A model generated the notes under the pieces. The model worked only from the letters and a program-made list of their open reading frames with translations, was not told the DNA's origin and ran no database searches. Positions 1 to 5,056 of a DNA stretch of 5,056 bases are shown piece after piece. Within the stretch, counting starts at the first letter, position 1. Every line of letters starts with the position of its first letter. The position numbers and the translations under genes were made by a program. Location of the stretch: contig JAAEMC010000689.1 of the NCBI GenBank assembly GCA_024225895.1, positions 1 to 5,056 on the forward strand, in the 5' to 3' direction. The stretch comes from Desulfobacteraceae bacterium (lineage in GTDB: Bacteria; Desulfobacterota; Desulfobacteria; Desulfobacterales; Desulfobacteraceae).

Positions 1-93
1 AAAACACCAAAACCCTTGCTGTGACCACAATATATAGGTTTTTTTCTTATGACCTAACTGGCAATTTTCAAAATAATCAAAGTTTAAAATCTA

Positions 94-953
94 ATGATAA
101 AGGGGGCTGATATCACATACCAGCCCCCTTTTCAGGTGTATTTTACCGAAGTCAAAAACTTAAAAATCAGCCGAATAACCATTAAAATGGTTGATCAATT
201 TATTATTGACCGACAAATCGAAGGTATGAATATTTCCACTCTGAAAAAAATCCTTGTATCATCTCGTCAAATACTCAGTCTTGCCATGAAAAGAGGCTAT
301 TGCCATAAGAATCCTATGGACTATGCAGATATGCCAAAAAGACAAGGAAAAGAGACAGGTGGGGGTGATAAAATCCAGATACTCAACCGGATCGAAATCT
401 CCAGTTTTCTGGATGCTGTCGCAGAGCAAAAATACCATGTGCTGTTTTCCCTGGCTATTTTCAGTGGTGCCAGGCAAGGAGAGCTCCTGGGCCTGAAATG
501 GTCAGATATCCAATGGAATGATAGTCAGATCCATATCCAACGAAGTTTTAACAACCAGTACTTTTATGACATAAAGACCAAAGGGTCAAACAGAGAAATT
601 GATATCGAGCCTACTATGCTAAAAAAATTAAAAAAATGACGACTTGCCTGTCCTCCTGGTGACCTGGATTTAGTGTTCCCAACACAAACTGGAACCCGAT
701 GAACCACAACAATATGGTGAATAGATATTTCTTGTCGGGCCTGAAAGTTGCCGGTCTTGGAAAAATAAAGTTCCATGCCCTTCGTCACACATATGCGAGT
801 GTTTTGATAGACCAAAAAGAAAATATCAAATACATTTCAAACCAATTAGATCATTCAACACCGATGGTAACATTAAATGTCTATGCCCACCTGATGCAAC
901 CAACAAACCAGGCAGCAGCAAGAAGATTAGAGAGCCAAATTTTGAACGTTTAA
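94..953 (+). pseudogene. Tyrosine recombinase (phage/island integrase), degraded
   Basis: This is a remnant of a tyrosine site-specific integrase. Frame 1 runs from 94 to a TGA at 637-639. It contains the core-binding helices (about 160-330, with NISTLKKILVSSRQILSLA) and the catalytic Arg in SGARQGELLGLKW. It also has the beta-hairpin Lys in IKTKGSNREI. Beyond the TGA the same frame continues with recognisable family sequence (PPGDLDLVFPTQTGT, about 655-696), then reaches a second stop at 700-702. From 699 the homology moves to another frame, which carries HALRHTYASVLI (catalytic His and Arg, 774-785), the QLDHST histidine, and the nucleophilic Tyr in NVYAHLM (882-884), ending at 953. The lesions are therefore TGG-to-TGA at a position where Trp is expected, and loss of one C in the run at 694-697. 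The N-terminal arm-binding region is missing. Convincing homology starts only around 133, after the hairpin, so the ATG at 94 is an accidental start. Family assignment is firm; loss of function is very likely unless the lesions are sequencing errors. Confidence 0.88.
99..132 (+). terminator. Strong GC-rich hairpin, probable intrinsic terminator
   Basis: An 11-base perfect inverted repeat (99-109 with 121-131, core GGGGGCTG/CAGCCCCC) encloses an 11-base loop and is followed by four T on the + strand. The A run on the left side would also give a short T run on the - strand, so it could act in both directions. It would end transcription of a gene lying left of the window. The ATG at 94 and the first dozen codons of the integrase open frame lie inside this hairpin, so that start is not believable as a natural one. 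The T tract is short, so efficiency is uncertain. Confidence 0.6.
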
Positions 954-1000
954 TATTGGAACTATTTTGGATAGTTGTTAGCAGAAAATAGAATGGTAGC

Positions 1001-1041
1001 AAAAATCAAAAAAGCACTTACAGAGAATTCCGTAAGTGCTT
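1001..1041 (-). terminator. Intrinsic terminator of the tRNA-Val unit
   Basis: A 10-base perfect stem (1012-1021 with 1032-1041, AAGCACTTAC/GTAAGTGCTT on either strand) has a 10-base loop and is followed on the - strand by a T-rich tail (TTTTGATTTTT, 1011-1001). The stem begins 8 bases after the tRNA 3' end, as expected for the terminator of a tRNA transcript. The + strand side lacks a T run, so it is directional and would not serve the integrase well. Confidence 0.8.
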
Positions 1042-1048
1042 AATTTCA

Positions 1049-1124
1049 TGGTAGGCACGAGCAGACTTGAACTGCTGACTTCTACCGTGTCGAGGTAGCG
1101 CTCTACCAACTGAGCTACGCGCCT
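1049..1124 (-). tRNA. tRNA-Val (anticodon GAC), with unusual C33
   Basis: This is a 76-base class I tRNA with encoded CCA (1051-1049). Acceptor AGGCGCG pairs with CGTGCCT, including an A1-U72 first pair and a G5-U68 wobble. The D stem is GCTC/GAGC with an 8-base loop containing GG. The anticodon stem is CTACC/GGTAG, the variable loop is 5 bases (AAGTC), and the T stem is AGCAG/CTGCT with loop TTCAAGT. The 7-base anticodon loop TCGACAC puts GAC at 34-36 (1091-1089), which reads valine codons; the A73 discriminator fits valine. Position 33 is C (1092) where U is almost invariant. A one-base shift that would restore U33 and give CGA (Ser) breaks the anticodon stem, and there is no long serine-type variable arm. 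The 3' end faces the integrase remnant, so this gene is the probable attachment site. Confidence 0.93.
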
Positions 1125-1137
1125 TTAAAGATTTCGT

Positions 1138-1166
1138 TATTTATCATTTGCCCCACTTTGTGTCAA
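1138..1166 (-). promoter_or_regulatory. Sigma70-type promoter of the tRNA-Val gene
   Basis: Reading the - strand, a perfect TTGACA -35 box (1166-1161) is followed after 17 bases by TAAATA (1143-1138). An alternative -10, GATAAA (1145-1140), has 15-base spacing. Initiation about 7 bases past the -10 would fall around 1131, just before the mature tRNA 5' end at 1124. The -35 is strong and the -10 is imperfect. It sits only about 15 bases after the stop codon of the exported-protein gene. Confidence 0.6.
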
Positions 1167-1181
1167 GAAAAATGACAGGTC

Positions 1182-2450
1182 CTACTCTTCTGTTTTTGTC
1201 ACCTCATCCACTGGAATTTCCAGGGCAGGTACCGCTTCTTCCAAAGCTGGATCAAATTTTTCAATAAATTCAATTGAGACCTGGTCAGAGGTGACCTCTA
1301 AAATTTCGATACCAAAATTATCAAAGGTTTTAAGCATTAAATTATTGGCAAACTGGGAAGGGCTTCCCTTATATTTTATTTCAAGCAATGCATTGCCCGA
1401 ACCCAGTTCCTTGGGCTGCATATTTTCGATGTTGGGCATCTGGTTAAACCGTTTTTTAAGCTCAATAAACCGGACCAAAAATTCATTGCCTTCAATGAGC
1501 ACGTCAAATAGATGCTCCTTTTTCAGATTCAGGGTCCAGAACTGGTCGATCCTATCACTTAAATCCGGAACAGCTTGATTTGCAGCCTTGACAATGGCTT
1601 CATGAAATCCGGTCTGGGCATTGTCGCTTTTGACTGCTGCTTCAATTTTGGAGACAACCACCTTTTCGTTGGTTGCCAGGCTAAAGCCTTCCATAAAGAC
1701 TATTGCATTATAGGTTTTGTCTTCTCCCATGCGGTTGACAGTTTCAGATGCTGTCACCCTGCCCATGATCACCATGTCTGCATCAAACTCCCGGCCCAGG
1801 TCCATGGCTGCCTTGGTATCATAAATAGAGGAAAAGACAATATTATAGAAAGAGGGATCAGGATGATCCAGATCAGCACCTGCAATGGGGAACTGGTTTT
1901 CAGCAATCCCTTCCACAATAATTTTTTCGGCAACGGATTCATAGGGTATGGGGTTGTTTCCCCACCAATACTTGGGCAAAATATCATCCCCTGATTTTTC
2001 TGAAATAAAAAAGAGAATACCAGGCTTATCCTTCTGGGTATTGATTATTTTTGCTTTGGTTAAAAATTTTTCAATCCGTTTAAGATCCACCTTGGATTCA
2101 ACTGCTGCCAGATAATAATCATGCCGGTCAAGGCCTGTGAGCACCCGGTAGGTAATAATATAATCCAATGATTTTGACAGCAGCCGTTCATATAAAACAT
2201 CAAGGCTGGATGCCAAAACTTCCCTGGATAAAAGGCTTGCCAGTGCATTTTGAACTGCTTGGTCAAGGGCATTTGAAACCGCTCGCTTTTTTGCCTGGGG
2301 AAGATTGCCTTTGTAAATTTTTATTTTGGCAAAGGTGACACTGGTTACAACCCCTGTATTTTTTGCTGCATGGGAATTTTTTATGTTTAACCCCAGGCAC
2401 AGGATCGAAAGTATGATTGCAATCACTAATCTTTTATTTATGGCGTTCAT
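1182..2450 (-). CDS. Uncharacterised exported (periplasmic) protein, possibly FlgT-like
   Basis: This is a 422-residue protein of unknown function. A clear Sec signal peptide covers residues 1-28: a KR n-region, a hydrophobic core from about 8 to 22, and a likely cut after SHA. Cys18 is not in a lipobox (the residue before it is Leu), so a lipoprotein is unlikely. Residues 34-135 have the pattern of FlgT N-terminal/LPP20-like domains (short strands, then KKRAVSNALDQAVQNAL helix). Residues about 142-300 form a second alpha/beta region with LGREFDADMVIMGRV, reminiscent of TolB/FlgT middle domains. Residues about 312-397 form a third small domain. The tail is acidic and Glu/Pro-rich. These resemblances are by eye and tentative. 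The start at 2450 is preferred over the upstream ATG at 2621 because the signal peptide then sits at the N terminus, AAGGG (2461-2457) lies 6 bases upstream, and the longer start would overlap the preceding gene by 170 bases. One base separates it from the ispB-type stop, implying coupled translation as the last operon gene. Confidence 0.85.
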   Translation of the reverse strand: MNAINKRLVIAIILSILCLGLNIKNSHAAKNTGVVTSVTFAKIKIYKGNLPQAKKRAVSNALDQAVQNALASLLSREVLASSLDVLYERLLSKSLDYIITYRVLTGLDRHDYYLAAVESKVDLKRIEKFLTKAKIINTQKDKPGILFFISEKSGDDILPKYWWGNNPIPYESVAEKIIVEGIAENQFPIAGADLDHPDPSFYNIVFSSIYDTKAAMDLGREFDADMVIMGRVTASETVNRMGEDKTYNAIVFMEGFSLATNEKVVVSKIEAAVKSDNAQTGFHEAIVKAANQAVPDLSDRIDQFWTLNLKKEHLFDVLIEGNEFLVRFIELKKRFNQMPNIENMQPKELGSGNALLEIKYKGSPSQFANNLMLKTFDNFGIEILEVTSDQVSIEFIEKFDPALEEAVPALEIPVDEVTKTEE

Positions 2451-2451
2451 T

Positions 2452-3435
2452 TTACACCCTTCTTTCAACGGCATAATCCGCAAGCATTTGCAAAAGTTCC
2501 CTGGAAGGAGAATCTTTAAAAACATCAAGGCATTCTTTGGCCTGATGAACATGATATTGGGCCTGTTTGGACGTATATTCGATCCCTTTGTACTTGTAAA
2601 GCATTTCTTTGAGGTGTTCAAAGGATTTTGTATTAAATCCCTTGTCCCGAATCTGGTCTATCATCCAGCTTCTGTCTTTTTCATCAGCATTTTCAAGAGC
2701 AACGATCAAGGGTAGTGTCAGCTTGCCTTCCCGTAGATCTGCACCCGGGTTTTTGCCCAATTCATCTGCAGTGGCCATATAATCCAAAAGATCGTCTGCC
2801 ATTTGGAATGCCACACCCAGGTGAAAGCCGTAGTCTTTCAGTGCAGATCGTTTTTCTTGGGAGGCCTTGGCTAAAATGGCTCCGCTCTGGCATGCCCCTT
2901 GGATCAGGACAGCTGTCTTTCGCTCAATCACGGTAAGATATTGGGCTTCTGAAAGAGTGGTTTGGCCCCTTTTTTCAAGCTGGTCAATCTCGCCCTGGGA
3001 CATCTGGCCTGTAATATTTGCAATCACCAAGATAATTTCAGGGCTTTGGGTCCTGGCAGCAATATCCAAGGCTGTGGCCAAAAGAAAATCCCCGGTCAAC
3101 ACAACTTTGGGAGCTGCCCATTTGGTATGGGCCGCAGCTTTTCCCCTTCTCACATCAGCCTCGTCAACCACATCGTCATGCAGCAGGGTAGCGGCATGGA
3201 GGAACTCAAAAATAGTGGAAAACTCAATTTCAAATCCTGAATTATACCCGCACATCCTGGCACTGTGAACCATCAACAGCGGCCTTAATCTTTTGCCGCC
3301 GGAAAAAAGAAGGTGGGAGGCGATTTCTTTTACCAATGCAAGATTGGGTTTTAAATTCGCTTCCAATGCTGATTCGATCTTTTCAAGATCGTCTGTTACC
3401 CTTGAAATGATCCGTGATTTTAAATCAGATGTCAT
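2452..3435 (-). CDS. ispB: Long-chain polyprenyl diphosphate synthase (IspB-type)
   Basis: This 327-residue trans-isoprenyl diphosphate synthase, a usual length for the family, adds isopentenyl diphosphate units to an allylic primer to build the side chain of respiratory quinones (in a sulfate reducer, probably menaquinone). Visible motifs are GGKRLRP (46-52), the first Asp-rich motif DDVVD (87-91) followed by RRG, TGD (114-116), KTA (173-175), the second Asp-rich motif DDLLD (214-218), and the GK..GADLREGKLTLP segment (227-242). All metal-binding aspartates are present. The fifth residue before the first Asp-rich motif is Ala (ATLLHDD), as in E. coli IspB. Small residues there favour long products, so this is more likely an octaprenyl-range enzyme than a farnesyl or geranylgeranyl synthase; exact chain length cannot be read. 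The ATG at 3435 overlaps the rimO stop as ATGA, and GGAGAG (3446-3441) lies 5 bases upstream. The enzyme is cytoplasmic. Confidence 0.93.
   Translation of the reverse strand: MTSDLKSRIISRVTDDLEKIESALEANLKPNLALVKEIASHLLFSGGKRLRPLLMVHSARMCGYNSGFEIEFSTIFEFLHAATLLHDDVVDEADVRRGKAAAHTKWAAPKVVLTGDFLLATALDIAARTQSPEIILVIANITGQMSQGEIDQLEKRGQTTLSEAQYLTVIERKTAVLIQGACQSGAILAKASQEKRSALKDYGFHLGVAFQMADDLLDYMATADELGKNPGADLREGKLTLPLIVALENADEKDRSWMIDQIRDKGFNTKSFEHLKEMLYKYKGIEYTSKQAQYHVHQAKECLDVFKDSPSRELLQMLADYAVERRV
2457..2461 (-). promoter_or_regulatory. Ribosome binding site deciding the start of the exported protein
   Basis: On the - strand AAGGG lies 6 bases before the ATG at 2450-2448, within the last codons of the polyprenyl synthase gene. 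It supports the 2450 start over the longer in-frame alternative at 2621, and it suggests terminating ribosomes hand over to the next gene. Confidence 0.6.
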
Positions 3436-4766
3436 GCCAGCTCTCCGGAAATATCATATTCATGCGCCCCAGTTATCTTTACACGAACAAAGGACCCGAT
3501 TTCAAGCCTGTCAGCATAAATAAAGGTAACACCATCCACCTCCGGCGCCTGGAACATGGTTCTGCCAAGGTATAGGCCCGGCTCAGGAGATTCTTCCACC
3601 AGTACCGTGAAAACTTCACCCACATAACTTTCGTTGATCTGCGCCGAAATTCTGGCCTGGGCGGCCATGAGTAGATCATGCCTTTCCTGGGCAACTTCTT
3701 TTGGCACATGGTCTTTTAAAAGGTGGGATTTCAAATCATGTGAATCTGAATAGGTAAATACCCCTAGATGATCAAACCCGATATCTTCAATGAATGCTAA
3801 AAGGGTATCAAAATCCTTATCTGTTTCTGTGGGAAAACCTGTAATAATGGTAGTCCGCAAACGGGCCCGGGGATCCATTTTCCGAATATTATCAAACAGA
3901 GTATAAAGGTCTTTGCGGGTATAGGGCCGCCCCATGAGCTTTAATATATTGGATGAAGCATGTTGGATGGGCACATCATAATATGAACATATATTTTCCA
4001 TTTGGGCTGTCTGGCGGATAATATCAGAAGTTAAGGAACAAGGATGGGTGTAAAGAAAGCGGATCCAGGCATTGTGATCTATCTGGCCGATTTTTTCTCC
4101 CAGGGAGGACAGGACAGTTTCAAATCCCTTTCCAGACCCTGAATCATGTCCGTAATCCGTGGTGTTTTCAGCAGTGAGGATTATCTCCTTCACCCCTTTG
4201 GAAACCAGGGCCGTCCCCTCTTTTACAATATCTTTAATAGGCCGTGAACGTTGGATTCCCCTAAGTTTGGGAATAATACAATAGGTGCATTTCCGTCTGC
4301 ATCCTTCAGACACCTTTATATAGGCAAAATAGTCGGAAAGCAGTTTTCGTTCAATGTTAAGGTCTTGGAAAGCTCTTTTGGCAGGATCTGGAAAAAGGGT
4401 AAGGGGTTTGACTTTTTTACCCTGAACCGCATCTGCAATCAAATCACAGGCTGCGGTTCCAAGAAATACATCCACCTCCGGCAAAGCAGCGGCCAGATCT
4501 TTGTCATCCTTGTAACGCTGGACCAGGCAGCCGGTGGCAATTAGTTTTTCGCAAGCGCCGGTCTCCTTGAATTTAGCCATTTCCAAAATAACATCAACCG
4601 CCTCATCAGCGGCGGTTGATATAAAACCACAGGTATTGACAATAATTACCCGGGCCTGGGCCGGATCATCCGTAATGGTATGGCCACTTTGTTTCAAGCG
4701 GCCCAGCATAATTTCGGAATCTACCAGGTTTCTGGAACACCCCAGGGCCTCAAGGTATATGATCAT
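3432..4766 (-). CDS. rimO: Ribosomal protein S12 methylthiotransferase RimO
   Basis: RimO is a cytoplasmic radical-SAM enzyme that adds a methylthio group to a conserved aspartate of ribosomal protein S12. The 444-residue length is typical. The N-terminal UPF0004 domain has the three cysteines for the auxiliary iron-sulfur cluster: Cys10 in EALGCSRNLVDSE, Cys46 in VNTCGFI, and Cys80 in ATGCLVQRY. The radical-SAM motif is CxxxCxxC at Cys156, Cys160 and Cys163 (EGCRRKCTYCIIPKLRG). Later motifs are PIQHAS and GFPTET, and the C-terminal TRAM region ends with GRTMFQAPEVDGVTF. CSRNLVDSE and QAPEVDG separate RimO from the tRNA enzymes MiaB and MtaB. An AENTTDYG stretch (199-206) replaces the more usual QDT-type sequence. 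The start at 4766 (MIIYLEALGC) fits the family N terminus. Its ATG overlaps the htpG TGA by four bases, and its ribosome binding site is weak (AAGG, 4774-4771, 4 bases away), so expression probably depends on translation of htpG. Confidence 0.96.
   Translation of the reverse strand: MIIYLEALGCSRNLVDSEIMLGRLKQSGHTITDDPAQARVIIVNTCGFISTAADEAVDVILEMAKFKETGACEKLIATGCLVQRYKDDKDLAAALPEVDVFLGTAACDLIADAVQGKKVKPLTLFPDPAKRAFQDLNIERKLLSDYFAYIKVSEGCRRKCTYCIIPKLRGIQRSRPIKDIVKEGTALVSKGVKEIILTAENTTDYGHDSGSGKGFETVLSSLGEKIGQIDHNAWIRFLYTHPCSLTSDIIRQTAQMENICSYYDVPIQHASSNILKLMGRPYTRKDLYTLFDNIRKMDPRARLRTTIITGFPTETDKDFDTLLAFIEDIGFDHLGVFTYSDSHDLKSHLLKDHVPKEVAQERHDLLMAAQARISAQINESYVGEVFTVLVEESPEPGLYLGRTMFQAPEVDGVTFIYADRLEIGSFVRVKITGAHEYDISGELA
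3441..3446 (-). promoter_or_regulatory. Ribosome binding site of the ispB-type gene
   Basis: GGAGAG on the - strand lies 5 bases before the ATG at 3435-3433 and inside the end of rimO. It confirms the start that overlaps the rimO stop codon by four bases. Confidence 0.6.
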
Positions 4767-5056
4767 ATTGCCTTGGCCATAAGGTCACCAAGCTGTCTGG
4801 AAAATCTGGATGGATCATCAAGTTTACCACCCTCTGATATAATCGCAATATCAAAGAGGAGATCACTGTAATCCTTTAACATGGGATTGGCGGTATCAGT
4901 CTCAAAAATGCCCTTCATCTTATCCATAACCGGATGGGTGATATTGACTTCCATGACCCTTTTTTGGTCCGGCGCTTTCTGGCCAGAGGCATGGAGAATC
5001 TTTTCCATATATGCGCTCATGCCGAAATCATCCCCGGATAAACAGGAAACAGAATC
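4763..5056 (-). CDS. htpG: Chaperone HtpG (Hsp90 family), C-terminal end only
   Basis: Only the last 97 residues lie in the window; the gene enters open at the right edge, and the in-frame ATG at 5020 is internal. The frame continues upstream of that ATG as DSVSCLSGDDFG, matching the HtpG stretch that precedes MSxxMxKxxxAxGQ. Downstream, GQKAPDQKRVMEVNITHPV corresponds to the family's GQ..P..K.ilE.NPdHp segment, followed by a helical region (LKDYSDLLFDIAIISEGGKLDDPSRF) typical of the C-terminal dimerisation domain. HtpG is an ATP-dependent cytosolic chaperone dimer; the ATPase domain is outside the window. It is the first visible gene of the operon, and its TGA overlaps the rimO ATG. Whether the rest of the gene is intact cannot be seen. 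Confidence 0.9.
   Translation of the reverse strand, partial: DSVSCLSGDDFGMSAYMEKILHASGQKAPDQKRVMEVNITHPVMDKMKGIFETDTANPMLKDYSDLLFDIAIISEGGKLDDPSRFSRQLGDLMAKAI

Noticed and set aside
3..110. Open + strand frame from the left edge to TGA at 108-110, possible C-terminal end of an upstream gene.
   Set aside because: About 35 codons of AT-rich sequence with no recognisable motif; the - strand also has an open stretch of similar size here. The hairpin just after it makes a gene end possible, but this is not enough to call one.
618..640. A-rich slippery runs before the integrase TGA, possible programmed frameshift.
   Set aside because: The protein homology resumes in the same frame after the TGA (PPGDLDLVFPTQTGT), so a frameshift there would not help; a nonsense mutation explains it better.
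637..680. TGA as a selenocysteine codon, since such anaerobes often make selenoproteins.
   Set aside because: Trp is the residue expected by family pattern, no convincing SECIS-like stem-loop follows, and a second frameshift breaks the gene anyway.
960..976. Small inverted repeat AACTAT-TTTGG-ATAGTT just after the integrase end.
   Set aside because: Only a 6-base AT-rich stem with no T run after it; too weak to call a terminator or an integrase arm site.
993..1054. Seven-base direct repeat ATGGTAG at 993-999 and 1048-1054, possible attachment core duplication.
   Set aside because: Too short and the flanks do not match; a true second attachment site should be longer and lie on the far side of the element.
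1161..1177. TGTCA/TGACA inverted repeat between the operon and the tRNA.
   Set aside because: A five-base stem without a T run, overlapping the -35 box; not a credible terminator.
2448..2621. Longer start for the exported protein at 2621.
   Set aside because: It would add 57 residues before the signal peptide and overlap the polyprenyl synthase gene by 170 bases; the start at 2450 has a ribosome binding site and places the signal peptide first.
2326..2715. Long + strand open frames opposite the ispB-type and exported-protein genes, and similar ones elsewhere in 1291-4871.
   Set aside because: They lie antisense to well-supported genes, have no recognisable domains, and are explained by the codon pattern of the opposite strand.

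Overview
The window looks like a chromosomal segment from an anaerobic deltaproteobacterium, most likely of the Desulfobacterales (sulfate-reducer) type. That placement is an inference from the general flavour of the proteins and the integrase, and it cannot be proved from this sequence alone. No complete new system is visible. It is a compact housekeeping operon, a tRNA gene, and the wreck of a tRNA-associated integrase.

Left part (1-953, + strand): AT-rich sequence holding a strong hairpin (99-132) and then a tyrosine site-specific recombinase. The catalytic residues (Arg, Lys, His-x-x-Arg, His, Tyr) can all still be read, but the gene lacks its N-terminal part, has an in-frame TGA at 637-639, and loses one base near 694-698. 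It is a pseudogene. It points toward the 3' end of a tRNA gene, so it is probably the remnant of an integrative element that used that tRNA as its attachment site. The element body would lie left of the window.

Middle (1001-1166, - strand): a self-contained tRNA unit with a promoter, a tRNA-Val(GAC) with encoded CCA, and an intrinsic terminator. The tRNA folds perfectly but carries C instead of the near-universal U at position 33, and an A1-U72 first pair.

Right part (1182-5056, - strand): four genes packed head to tail in the order htpG (only the 3' end is present), rimO, a long-chain polyprenyl diphosphate synthase (ispB-type), and an uncharacterised exported protein. The htpG/rimO and rimO/ispB junctions are 4-base ATGA overlaps, and one base separates ispB from the exported-protein gene, so translation is probably coupled. 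The operon links a chaperone (HtpG), ribosomal protein S12 methylthiolation (RimO) and quinone side-chain synthesis (IspB-type). The last gene has no assigned role. No intrinsic terminator separates the operon from the tRNA unit, so read-through into the tRNA and its terminator is plausible.
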